The translations under genes and the position numbers were made by a program. From positions 62,001-126,000 of the forward strand of contig CAJTKK010000001.1 in assembly GCA_910576535.1 (NCBI GenBank): a DNA stretch of 64,000 nt, given 5' to 3'. The stretch is from an uncultured Lachnospiraceae bacterium. GTDB lineage: Bacteria > Bacillota > Clostridia > Lachnospirales > Lachnospiraceae. The notes beneath the pieces are model-generated. The model ran no database searches. It was not told where the DNA came from and was given only the letters and a program-made list of their open reading frames with translations. This document shows positions 14,291-22,997 of this stretch, piece by piece. The number at the start of each line of letters is the position of its first letter. The first letter of the stretch is position 1.

Positions 14291-15586
14291 GTAGTATTCG
14301 ATTCCTTTGGTTTTCATTTCCTTTACGTCATATACATTCCGCCCGTCATATACCAAAGGCGTCTGCATGAATTCTTTATAAGCCTCTGCCGGAATCTGCC
14401 TGATTTCTTTCCATTCCGTGAAAATAAAGCAGATATTCGCATCCTTTAATGCGTCCTCCGGTTTTTTCACATAAGCGATACTGCCTTTGCCGATATTCCC
14501 CTCCGGATACTTTTTCTTAAAGTTATCTTCCGCTACCGGGTCGTAAGCATATATTTCCGCCCCGTGTGCAAGCAGCAAATCCACATTGTCAATGGAAGGA
14601 GCTTCCCGCAAATCGTCCGTTCCTGGTTTGAACGCCAGCCCCAATGCCGCAACTTTCAACCCCTGGAAAGTAATCATCCGGTCGCTCGCCTTCTGGAACA
14701 GCCTCGTTTTCTGCCGTGTGTTGACGGATACTGCCGCTTCCACTGTCTCCAGATGATATCCGGCTTTTTCCGCAAGGAATTTCAGCGCCTTTGTATCCTT
14801 CGGAAAACAACTCCCGCCATAACCGATGCCCGCTTTTAAGAAATTCGCCCCAATCCTGGCGTCATAACTCATCCCTTTTGCCACATCCTCGATATCCGCC
14901 CCTACCAGCTCGCAGAGATTTGCAATATCATTCATATAGGATATTTTCAGCGCAAGGAAATCATTGCTGGCATACTTAATCATTTCCGCGCTTCTCCGGT
15001 TAACGGACACTACCGGAAGCCCAAACGGTTCATATATTTTCAGCAGCTCTTCCTCCGCTTCCTTGCTTTCCGTGCCTATAATAATCCTGGCCGCATGGAG
15101 CGTATCATGTACTGCGGAACCCTGCGCCAAAAATTCCGGGTTGGATGCCACCTCAATTTTCACATCGTTTACCAGGAAGTCTTTGATAAACTGCTCTACC
15201 TTATCGTTGGTCCCTACCGGCACTGTGGATTTTACCACTACCAGACAGTCTCTTTCCACCGATTCCGCAATCTGTCTGGAAACTGTTGCAATATAGCTCA
15301 GATTGGCGGAGCCGTCCGGCTGTTCCGGGGTTCCCACCCCAATAAAAATGGCATCCGCATCTTTATAGGCATTTTTATAATCCACTGTATAATGAAGCCT
15401 TCCCGCCGCATAGTTTTTCTGCATCAGCTCTTCCAGATCCGCTTCATAAATCGGGGAAATCCCTGACTCCATCAGCTTTACTTTTTTTTCATCCACATCA
15501 ACGCAAGTGACGTCATGCCCCACTTCCGCAAAACATACTCCTGCTACCAAACCTACATATCCGGTTCCTGCTACTACAAGTTTCAT
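14276..15586 (-). CDS. ugd: UDP-glucose 6-dehydrogenase
   Basis: 436 residues, a normal length. It oxidises UDP-glucose to UDP-glucuronate with two NAD+. Visible signatures are the N-terminal Rossmann motif GTGYVGLVAGVCFAEVGHDV (about 7-26), VGTPEQPDGSANLSY, KSTVPVGT, SNPEFLAQGSA, the catalytic cysteine in GYGGSCFPKD (about 258), and GLAFKPGTDDLREAPS in the UDP-binding domain. This supplies uronic acid for the polysaccharide. ATG 15586 overlaps the upstream TGA (ATGA), so translation is coupled. It is the only sugar-nucleotide biosynthesis enzyme recognised in the window. Confidence 0.97.
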   Translation of the reverse strand: MKLVVAGTGYVGLVAGVCFAEVGHDVTCVDVDEKKVKLMESGISPIYEADLEELMQKNYAAGRLHYTVDYKNAYKDADAIFIGVGTPEQPDGSANLSYIATVSRQIAESVERDCLVVVKSTVPVGTNDKVEQFIKDFLVNDVKIEVASNPEFLAQGSAVHDTLHAARIIIGTESKEAEEELLKIYEPFGLPVVSVNRRSAEMIKYASNDFLALKISYMNDIANLCELVGADIEDVAKGMSYDARIGANFLKAGIGYGGSCFPKDTKALKFLAEKAGYHLETVEAAVSVNTRQKTRLFQKASDRMITFQGLKVAALGLAFKPGTDDLREAPSIDNVDLLLAHGAEIYAYDPVAEDNFKKKYPEGNIGKGSIAYVKKPEDALKDANICFIFTEWKEIRQIPAEAYKEFMQTPLVYDGRNVYDVKEMKTKGIEYYSIGR

Positions 15587-16611
15587 AATTCTATTCCTTC
15601 TGCCTCTGATCGGCTTTTTCCTTCTGTTTTATCCCCTGCCGGCTTTTTTCCTTCCCCGCCCGTTTCATGCAAAAACTGTTCTACAAGAAACCTGGGTCTT
15701 TCCTTCGTCTCCAGATATATCTTTCCGATATATTCCCCCACTACCCCAAGGCTTAACAGGATCAATCCCCCAATCGCCCAGACCGATACCATAAGAGTCG
15801 TCCATCCCACAATGGTAGCTCCCATGAAATGCCGGACAAAGCTATATATCAGCATAACAATACTCATGAAAAAAATCAAGAACCCCAAAGCTGTGATCAG
15901 GCGGATTGGCCGGATACTTAATGAGGTAATCCCCTCCACTGCAAAAGATATCATTTTCCCCAGCGGGTACTTGCTTCTGCCGGCAAACCGCTCCCCTCTT
16001 TCATAATAAACAAAATCTGAGGGATAACCGATCAAAGGTATCACTCCCCGCAGGAATAGATTCACCTCTTTAAACTCAGCCAGCCCTTCCACCGCCCTCT
16101 TGCTCATCAACCGGTAATCCGCATGGTTAAACACAGTATCTGCGCCAAGGAATTTCATCAGTTTATAAAACCCTTCCGCTGTCGCCTTCTTAAAAAAAGT
16201 GTCCTTTTTCCTGCTATTTCTTACCCCGTATACTATATCAATGCCTTTCTGGTACTTCTTTAGCATCTCATCCATGGCTCCAATATCATCCTGCAAATCA
16301 GAATCCATGGAAATCATAATATCCGCATACTCCTTCACCGTCATCAGCCCAGCCAGGAGCGCATTCTGATGCCCTCTGTTGCGGGTCAGGTTAATCCCGC
16401 CATACAAAGGATCCTTCCTGTGCAGCCCCTGAATCAAATCCCAGGTACGATCCTTAGATCCGTCATTCACAAAAATAATTTTACTGTCCCCGGAAATCAG
16501 CCCCTCCGCCGTCAGGCATTTCATCTTCTCCTTCAAACGCCTCGCCGTCTCGGGCAATACCTCTTCCTCATTATAACAGGGAATCACTACATATAAAGTA
16601 TTGCTGCGCAA
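15583..16611 (-). CDS. GtrB/DPM1-like polyprenyl-phosphate glycosyltransferase (GT2)
   Basis: 342 residues. The GT2 N-terminal half shows YVVIPCYNEEEVLPE, FVNDGSKDRTWDLI, NRGHQNALLAGL and the metal-binding SMDSDLQDD. Two helices follow at about 240-310 (LITALGFLIFFMSIVMLIYS and LMVSVWAIGGLILLSLGVVG), the layout of GtrB-type enzymes. These make polyprenyl-phosphate sugar in the cytoplasm for use by GT-C enzymes outside the membrane. The start is TTG 16611, with AAGGAGG eight bases upstream; a longer open frame to 16746 overlaps the upstream gene without a ribosome site. The neighbouring GT-C-like gene (16653-18935) is a plausible user of the product. Confidence 0.88.
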   Translation of the reverse strand: MRSNTLYVVIPCYNEEEVLPETARRLKEKMKCLTAEGLISGDSKIIFVNDGSKDRTWDLIQGLHRKDPLYGGINLTRNRGHQNALLAGLMTVKEYADIMISMDSDLQDDIGAMDEMLKKYQKGIDIVYGVRNSRKKDTFFKKATAEGFYKLMKFLGADTVFNHADYRLMSKRAVEGLAEFKEVNLFLRGVIPLIGYPSDFVYYERGERFAGRSKYPLGKMISFAVEGITSLSIRPIRLITALGFLIFFMSIVMLIYSFVRHFMGATIVGWTTLMVSVWAIGGLILLSLGVVGEYIGKIYLETKERPRFLVEQFLHETGGEGKKPAGDKTEGKSRSEAEGIEL

Positions 16612-16652
16612 AAGCCATTCCTCCTTCCCTGCAGCTTTCCAAAAGCATTCTG

Positions 16653-18935
16653 TCAATTTACCGCTTTCCGTCTGCTGCGTGCAAAGAGTACTGCCGCCCC
16701 TATATAGCCGGCCAGGGAAATCAATTCCGCCGCCCTCCAATACCACGGCTCCACAAATTTTATCTTTACGCTTCCCGCATACCCGCCAGGCAGATGCAGT
16801 ATGGCTCTATGGGATTTGCCGTTGCTTAGTTCCATCCCCCCGCCCGTCCGGGTATCCTCCGCCCGGTATCCTTTATAAAGAATCAGGGGAAGCTCCAAGG
16901 TCTGTTCCTCCCCGGAATTGTTCGTAACCTGCAAGTCCGCTTCATTGCCATTTTTTTCCCATCCGGCCACTTCCACCCCTGCACCCATATCCGTTATCCC
17001 GCTTACATAATCTTCCATCTGATAGCCGCTGAACATATACTCGCCGCCGCCCACGCCGAAGGAAGAAATCACTCTTCCGTCAAAAATCCTGGTAACCGCC
17101 GCATTGCTCATCACCTCGCTCATCAGATCCATGCCATTGATCAGGAGTACCATGCACACTGCCACGGAAAAAATCCCTTTTTCTTTTTCCCCCAATTCCG
17201 TATTCCGCAAAATCATTAGAAAAAGCCATATGCACAGCAAAGCGGCCACAGCCAGAAAACGCCAGGGGAACTGAAGGCTGTTGATGAGCAGCTTTGTAAA
17301 TCCCAGTTTTTCCGCCAGCCACCGGAACGGGAAATCTTTCGTACACATCCAGACCGAAAGCCCCGTTAAAAGCATCCCTGCCATCCATTCCTTTTTATTT
17401 TTTATCCCTTTCCAACAGCAAATGCTTACGTAAACAGCAGCCAGTAAAATCAGCAAAAAGGCAATTCCTAACGTTAGCGGCATTTCTCCCGTCATTCCCA
17501 TGGCTACTGTCTGGCTCTCGCCATTTACATTGTAGCGGGTAGAGAAAAACTGCGCCCAGAACATCCCCCTTTCCTGTTGGCGGTATATCGAAAAACGGTC
17601 CATATCGCTGGAAAGGAAATCAAGCTGCATATATTCCAGGAGGGGAAGCCAGAACCAGATTCCTCCTATTACCAGTCCAGTCAAAGCTTTCAGCAATTCA
17701 AGGAACCGTTCCTTTATCAATACTTTTCTTATTTGCAGGATACATGCAAATATGGTAAACAGCCCGATCATTTCACAACTGATTAAATGGGAAAACAGCA
17801 CCCCTAAATAGCCAAACGACAATATCATCCATACATTCCCCTTTTTCACTTTTTCCGGGCTTCCGGTAAAAATGCTCCATAGCCCAAATAAAATCAAAGG
17901 GAAAAATACCATCGCCGTAAACTCCCCTACAGCGGAACGCACATATACATTTGTCAGCCTATATAAGTTCAACGTATATAGCGACGCTGCCGCAAGCCCG
18001 GCTCTCCTGCTGCCGCTCATTTTCCGGAAACAAATATAGGATATCCCTGCCGTAGCAAAATTCGCCAATACAATAAACATTTTGTAGCAGCTTTGCACCG
18101 GCAGCCCGGCCAGCCTTAAAAGCGCCGGGATATACAGCCAGAAATCGCCATAAAAAACAGAAACCGGATACCCATGGCCATTGAGCCAGTGGGGCTGTAT
18201 TCTAACCGGAAAATCCCCTGCCTGCAGACCTTCCTTGATTCCTTCTATCCTGTTTATATGAAAAATCATATCCTGCTGCTTAAATAAATAATTCGTCATC
18301 AGCGGTATACAAGCAACAAAAGCAATCAGGCATACTCCTGCCAAAGCTTTCCTTTTTTCCACCGGGAAATAAATCTCCCGCCGCATACTGTATAGCCAGA
18401 TACACACATCAAACAGCGCCAGCAGCAAAAACAGGCCGGTTAGCCGTATCCGGTACCAGGCAAAGGTGCTTGTCACTGTAACACCCAAAAGCAGCAAATA
18501 ATCCCCCTCGCTGCACTCACTGTTCAAACGGCCGAAAACAGCCACCGGCCCCTCTTTCCCGTCCACCATAATATCAAAACGCTTATGGGATTCTATGTCA
18601 CTTAACACAATGTTGCCGCTCAGGTCATAATCCCCTTTCCCATGGGAATAATTGACCGCCAGATGCGCCACGCCCTTTGCCTGGTATTCTACATCCACCA
18701 GGTAGCTGCCCTCCGGCAGTTCCGCCCCGGGAATCCCTATCCTGATATCCTTGAAATCCCCCATACCGGCATCCACATAAAACCCGCTGTCCGAATTTCC
18801 GGCAAAGCATTGAAAATCATCCTGTCCATATTGAAAAACCGCTTCTCTTTTATGAAAATGGTTTATGGACAATAAGACAGCCAAAACCATCCCTATTGCT
18901 TCTGCGGCAACTAAGATTCCCAGTTTTTTCTTCAC
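16653..18935 (-). CDS. Large GT-C-like membrane protein (YfhO-like)
   Basis: 760 residues with many hydrophobic segments. Layout: one N-terminal helix, an extracytoplasmic beta-rich domain (about 30-155), then about a dozen helices, and a C-terminal extracytoplasmic domain before a last helix. A loop near residue 225 reads DMIFHINRIEGIKEGLQ, the acidic first loop typical of GT-C membrane transferases that use polyprenyl-phosphate sugars, followed by HGYPVSVFYGDFWLYIPA. It likely adds a sugar to the glycan outside the membrane. Start GTG 18935 has AAGGAG nine bases upstream. It is next to the GtrB-like gene at 15583-16611. The exact family and substrate cannot be told by eye. The GT-C-like protein at 50520-52166 has the same loop. 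Confidence 0.75.
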   Translation of the reverse strand: MKKKLGILVAAEAIGMVLAVLLSINHFHKREAVFQYGQDDFQCFAGNSDSGFYVDAGMGDFKDIRIGIPGAELPEGSYLVDVEYQAKGVAHLAVNYSHGKGDYDLSGNIVLSDIESHKRFDIMVDGKEGPVAVFGRLNSECSEGDYLLLLGVTVTSTFAWYRIRLTGLFLLLALFDVCIWLYSMRREIYFPVEKRKALAGVCLIAFVACIPLMTNYLFKQQDMIFHINRIEGIKEGLQAGDFPVRIQPHWLNGHGYPVSVFYGDFWLYIPALLRLAGLPVQSCYKMFIVLANFATAGISYICFRKMSGSRRAGLAAASLYTLNLYRLTNVYVRSAVGEFTAMVFFPLILFGLWSIFTGSPEKVKKGNVWMILSFGYLGVLFSHLISCEMIGLFTIFACILQIRKVLIKERFLELLKALTGLVIGGIWFWLPLLEYMQLDFLSSDMDRFSIYRQQERGMFWAQFFSTRYNVNGESQTVAMGMTGEMPLTLGIAFLLILLAAVYVSICCWKGIKNKKEWMAGMLLTGLSVWMCTKDFPFRWLAEKLGFTKLLINSLQFPWRFLAVAALLCIWLFLMILRNTELGEKEKGIFSVAVCMVLLINGMDLMSEVMSNAAVTRIFDGRVISSFGVGGGEYMFSGYQMEDYVSGITDMGAGVEVAGWEKNGNEADLQVTNNSGEEQTLELPLILYKGYRAEDTRTGGGMELSNGKSHRAILHLPGGYAGSVKIKFVEPWYWRAAELISLAGYIGAAVLFARSRRKAVN

Positions 18936-18961
18936 AATTCCTTACTCCTTCCGATTTCCTT

Positions 18962-18990
18962 ACTTTATCACACTCTATGGAAAAGGACAA
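18962..18990 (-). promoter_or_regulatory. Weak candidate internal promoter
   Basis: Minus-strand TTGTCC (18985-18990), 17-base spacer, and TAAAGT (18962-18967) with an upstream TG (TGA-TAAAGT). It lies in the 91-base gap before the 760-residue GT-C gene. Four of six matches at each element; plausible but not strong. Confidence 0.3.
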
Positions 18991-19026
18991 TACTCTATGC
19001 TCTTCCCTCCCCCGCACCAAGATCCT

Positions 19027-20472
19027 TTACTTTCGCCGGTATAAAGAATATTCCCCATTCTCCGCAGCGCGTACATAATCTTTGTCCAGAATTTCCCGGA
19101 TGCAATTTTCAAACTCTGTCTCCATCACCAGGATCCATTCTGCCCTGCCGCTTCCATATTCCTCCTGGATTTCCAATTGAAGTTTCGCATTTTTAGAAGC
19201 CTGTGCATCCTGATGATGAAAATATTTGCTGCAAGGCTCCAGCCCATACAGCAGATAAATATCCGCCTTCACATTATAAGCAACAAAAGAATCTTTCCCC
19301 TCCTCCGGTATTTCCTGCAATAAGGAAGCGTATGCCGGCTCTTTCCTTTCTTTATTCCACGAATCCCGGTATACAGTAAATGCCTGATAAGCAATGAATA
19401 TCCCTAAAAATACCGCCAGTCCTGCCCTTAATTTCTCCTTATGCTTCCCTATGTCCGTTACGGCTGCCGCCACAGCAGGCAGAAAAGGGATGGCAATCAT
19501 CATATAGTGGTAAAAAGCATAGCGCGTCACAAGGTAAGCGGTCATGCCAGCGCCTACAAATAAAAAGTACGCCGCCCATTCCCCTTTCTTTTTTATCAGC
19601 GCCACAACTCCTGCCCCGATCATCCCATAGCTGCAAAAATGCGCAATTATAATATGAACCCATCCCACCAGGGAGTGAGGCTCGCTCCACCAAAAGGTAG
19701 TAACTGCCTCCGCCGCTTTGATATTCTGCAATATCGTTCCAAGGAACATATCATATAAGGCTCCTTTGCTTAGGAAATAAAAAATAAACGGAAGTCCTGC
19801 CGCTGCCGTACCAGCCAGCACACTTGCCGCACATCCCCCAATGTTCCTCCATTTTTTCTCCCTGACCAGAATACATAGGATAATAAAAATACCGCAGCAT
19901 AACCCGACGGCATTGGTCAGCCTTGTCAAAACGCAAAGCGCAAATGTCACCCCATAGAAAAAAGCCTGCCAATAGCTATGTCCTTTCCCGCGCCAGTCTT
20001 CTTTCATCAAGAACCTGATCTGCCAATAAGCGCTGAACGCAAGAAAAGGAAGGACAAACTCTTCTGTCAGGTTCCCCCCTTCATAGCATAATGATAAAAA
20101 ACCAAGGGTAACCATTGTCCAAAGCGCCGCGCTCTTTTTTTCAAAAAAGCAAAGAGCCGCCTTATACACCCCTATCAGCGTAAAAAACAAATGAATGCAC
20201 TGCAGCGCCGCGATCCCATATCTGCTTTGCGCAATTCCATATCCTGCTGCATCTGCCAGAAAAATATAAGGTCCCTTATGGTCGAACAATTCCAGGTATG
20301 GGATTTTCCCCTTTGCCCAATATTTCCCTATTACTTGGAAAATCGCCGAATCCGAACCATACCCCCCGTACAAAGGAGACGTGCTAGTGGAAAAAAATAG
20401 CACAAACACTGCAGCCCCGGCAAACAGCAGCAGATAGTTCATCCAATCTTGTCTTTTTTCATTCATCCTCAT
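19027..20472 (-). CDS. GT-C membrane glycosyltransferase (GT39/GT83-like)
   Basis: 481 residues with about 11 hydrophobic segments. The first large loop carries YGSDSAIFQVIGKYWAKGKI followed by ELFDHKGPYIFLAD; an acidic residue followed by a D-x-K-x-P motif is typical of PMT/ArnT-type GT-C enzymes. The C-terminal 90 residues are soluble. It would transfer a sugar from a polyprenyl-phosphate donor outside the membrane. ATG 20472 has an AGGGCA/GGGGGC site upstream; ATG 20466 is an alternative. The start overlaps the end of the GtrB-like gene at 20459-21427, which probably makes its donor. Confidence 0.78.
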   Translation of the reverse strand: MRMNEKRQDWMNYLLLFAGAAVFVLFFSTSTSPLYGGYGSDSAIFQVIGKYWAKGKIPYLELFDHKGPYIFLADAAGYGIAQSRYGIAALQCIHLFFTLIGVYKAALCFFEKKSAALWTMVTLGFLSLCYEGGNLTEEFVLPFLAFSAYWQIRFLMKEDWRGKGHSYWQAFFYGVTFALCVLTRLTNAVGLCCGIFIILCILVREKKWRNIGGCAASVLAGTAAAGLPFIFYFLSKGALYDMFLGTILQNIKAAEAVTTFWWSEPHSLVGWVHIIIAHFCSYGMIGAGVVALIKKKGEWAAYFLFVGAGMTAYLVTRYAFYHYMMIAIPFLPAVAAAVTDIGKHKEKLRAGLAVFLGIFIAYQAFTVYRDSWNKERKEPAYASLLQEIPEEGKDSFVAYNVKADIYLLYGLEPCSKYFHHQDAQASKNAKLQLEIQEEYGSGRAEWILVMETEFENCIREILDKDYVRAAENGEYSLYRRK

Positions 20473-21427
20473 TGCCCTGCCCCCTGTCCGTACTGTCATC
20501 ATAAGTAAACTTACTTTTCAATACATAAATCGGTCTTTTCTTCCCCTGCATATAACCTCTGGCAATATACTCCCCTAAGATTCCCAGAATCATAAGCTGC
20601 AGTCCCCCTAAAAGAAGGATCAGCACAATAATGGTAGGATACCCGGGAATATCTATGGAAAAAACCAGCTTTTGTATCACTACCGTAATCATATAAAGAA
20701 TTGCAAGCGCGGATACAAACCCTCCCATAAAGGTCGCAATTTTCAGCGGGAAAGCGGAAAAAGACACCATCCCTGAAATTGCATATTTCACCAGCTTCCA
20801 GAAAGACCATTTGGTTTCTCCCGCATATCTTTCCTCCACCGTATAAGGGATATAAAAGGTTTCAAACCCTACCCATGAGAAAATCCCTTTGGAAAAGCGG
20901 TCGCATTCCGGCAAAGACAGGACCGCATCCGCCACACAACGGCGAAAGGTGCGGAAATCGCTGGCCCCGGAGACAAATTCAATGTCGCACATTTTATTTA
21001 TCATTTTATAGAAGCTGTCCTTAAACCATGCCATAGCCCAGCCTTCTTTCCGGTATTCCTGAAAAGCTGTTACACAATCGTACTCCTCATGCTCATCCAG
21101 GACCGTAACCATCTGCGCCACAATTTCCGGTCTCTGCTGCAAGTCTGCATCAATCAAAGCAATATAATCCCCTTTGGCAGACTTAAGCCCTGCATAAATT
21201 GCCGCCTCTTTCCCAAAATTCCTGGAAAAATTCAGTACCGTCAACGCTGTCTTTTTTTCTTCGTAAAGCTTTTTCAGTTCCTGGTACGTGCCGTCTTTGC
21301 TTCCGTCGTTCACAAAAATCAGTTCAAAGTCATATCCTGCGCCGGAAAAAACATTGACGGCTGCATCATAAAAAGGCCTGATATTCAGTTCTTCATTATA
21401 ACAAGGTATTATTAGTGAAAGTTTCAT
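20459..21427 (-). CDS. GtrB-like polyprenyl-phosphate glycosyltransferase (GT2)
   Basis: 322 residues, the usual length. Motifs: LSLIIPCYNEELNI, FVNDGSKDGTYQEL, NFSRNFGKEAAIYAGL (the NFG loop of DPM1/GtrB enzymes) and LIDADLQQRPE (metal site). Two C-terminal helices (about 230-255 and 265-290) are followed by a basic tail. It makes undecaprenyl-phosphate sugar for extracytoplasmic transfer. It is paired by overlap with the GT-C gene downstream (19027-20472). A second, diverged copy of this pair lies at 15583-18935. No GtrA-type flippase is seen near either pair. Confidence 0.92.
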   Translation of the reverse strand: MKLSLIIPCYNEELNIRPFYDAAVNVFSGAGYDFELIFVNDGSKDGTYQELKKLYEEKKTALTVLNFSRNFGKEAAIYAGLKSAKGDYIALIDADLQQRPEIVAQMVTVLDEHEEYDCVTAFQEYRKEGWAMAWFKDSFYKMINKMCDIEFVSGASDFRTFRRCVADAVLSLPECDRFSKGIFSWVGFETFYIPYTVEERYAGETKWSFWKLVKYAISGMVSFSAFPLKIATFMGGFVSALAILYMITVVIQKLVFSIDIPGYPTIIVLILLLGGLQLMILGILGEYIARGYMQGKKRPIYVLKSKFTYDDSTDRGQGNEDE

Positions 21428-21434
21428 GAAAACC

Positions 21435-22997
21435 TCATTCCCTTTCTTCCATTTCGCCTGCCGCTCTCCCTCTATACCGGCGGTAAGCGTTATCCAGCCA
21501 TCCTGCCATACTCTGATAACCCATTACGGCATATGGGATAATACAGAAATAATATACCACCGTATATTGTCCTTTTGCCTCCCAGAACATATGGAACAGG
21601 AACCCTCCGATAAATGCAATGGCAAATATTAATTGCCCAATTCCCAGTTTTGGGTGAAAAACCAGGAAAATGCATACCCCGGCATAGACAAGGCTCTGCA
21701 TGACGTTAAACAGATCTGAAAGAACTCTATGCAAGCCCCCATCCCCATATAATACCGAATGCACAACCGGGGGCTGCTCGATCTTTGACTCGCAGATCGT
21801 CTGAATCCAAAAACACTGGAAAGCCGGGCTTCCCCACTGCGTTACATTTTTCCTGAAGAAAAAGCGCAGCGTATCTTCCGGTTCCTCCATACGCTTTTTT
21901 ATTAACTCAGTCATCTCCCGGCGCATATATTCTTTGGACGTTTCATAATCGCATCCCAGCTCTTTATATTTTGACAAAATATAGCCGTTATACCACCCAG
22001 GCCCCCGATAACTGTCATCACTCAGCCCCATGACTACATATCCTTCCTTTGGCACCCCTTTTGGGATATCCATTCCAATCATGGAGCTAAGGACGGCGTC
22101 CAGTCCCATCATTCCGGCAAGATAAACAGAGATCACTACGGCCGCCAAAAGAAGTTTCTTAGGCTGGAAGGATTTTATCATATCGGCCGCCAACATGCAA
22201 ATCACCGCTATCAGGAAAATAAGATAGTTTGTTTTTGACCATACCGCCAGCAATATGCCAAGAGAACCAAGCAGGCAATATTTCCACCGGAAATCTTCCA
22301 TGCAGCAAAGCACATAGTCAATCCCGGCCACAGCAAACATAAGCCCCATGATCGTCCCATATACAAAGGTAATATACATGCCAAAGGGAATGCAGCAAGC
22401 CAGCCCTGTCATGACAGCCGTCCGGTTTCCCTCCGGGAAAACCCTTTTTATCATTCTGCCTATAAAAAAAATGGAGATCAGCAAAAAAGGAACATTCAAT
22501 AATTGTATAAATAAATAATTCCCTTTTCCAGCCACATGAAAAAGCAGATAGTATAAAAAAACAATCGTTCTTTGATCCGGGTTACGGTCCATATAGCCAT
22601 AAGGCAGCCATTCTTCGCTGTTATGTTCCATCAATTTCGAAGCAATGCGCACCACATCCCCCTGATCCACACATGGTATCGTCCGCACCATCAGAATCCA
22701 TAAAACCCCGGCACATGCAGACACCAGAAACAGCCCGGCCGTCCATCCCGAAGGGAAACGGATTCCCCTGTTCCTGCATAAAGCACAAAAGCAGACAAAC
22801 AGAATAAGGATCAGAAGATGAAGCTGCCACCTATCCCCATTAATATAATTGGCTTCCGATTCATCCGTAATCCCGTTGAAAAAGATACTGGTTATCCAAA
22901 GGTAAAATACCATCAGCCCAAATAATAATTCAATTCCTCTTTCTAAACCGCACCCCAATTTTTTTGCCAACATCATCCCATCCCTCTTTGACTTCAT
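21435..22997 (-). CDS. GT-C-like membrane protein
   Basis: 520 residues with about 11-12 hydrophobic segments. The first big extracytoplasmic loop has TIPCVDQGDVVRIASKLME, the acidic motif position of GT-C enzymes, followed by PDQRTIVFLYYLLF. A second loop (about 300-390) is soluble and rich in charged residues. A role in adding a sugar or in another lipid-linked step outside the membrane is inferred. The ATG at 22997 overlaps the upstream stop (ATGA); ATG 22976 has a better GAGGG ribosome site and may be the real start. It precedes the GtrB-like gene by seven bases. Confidence 0.7.
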   Translation of the reverse strand: MKSKRDGMMLAKKLGCGLERGIELLFGLMVFYLWITSIFFNGITDESEANYINGDRWQLHLLILILFVCFCALCRNRGIRFPSGWTAGLFLVSACAGVLWILMVRTIPCVDQGDVVRIASKLMEHNSEEWLPYGYMDRNPDQRTIVFLYYLLFHVAGKGNYLFIQLLNVPFLLISIFFIGRMIKRVFPEGNRTAVMTGLACCIPFGMYITFVYGTIMGLMFAVAGIDYVLCCMEDFRWKYCLLGSLGILLAVWSKTNYLIFLIAVICMLAADMIKSFQPKKLLLAAVVISVYLAGMMGLDAVLSSMIGMDIPKGVPKEGYVVMGLSDDSYRGPGWYNGYILSKYKELGCDYETSKEYMRREMTELIKKRMEEPEDTLRFFFRKNVTQWGSPAFQCFWIQTICESKIEQPPVVHSVLYGDGGLHRVLSDLFNVMQSLVYAGVCIFLVFHPKLGIGQLIFAIAFIGGFLFHMFWEAKGQYTVVYYFCIIPYAVMGYQSMAGWLDNAYRRYRGRAAGEMEERE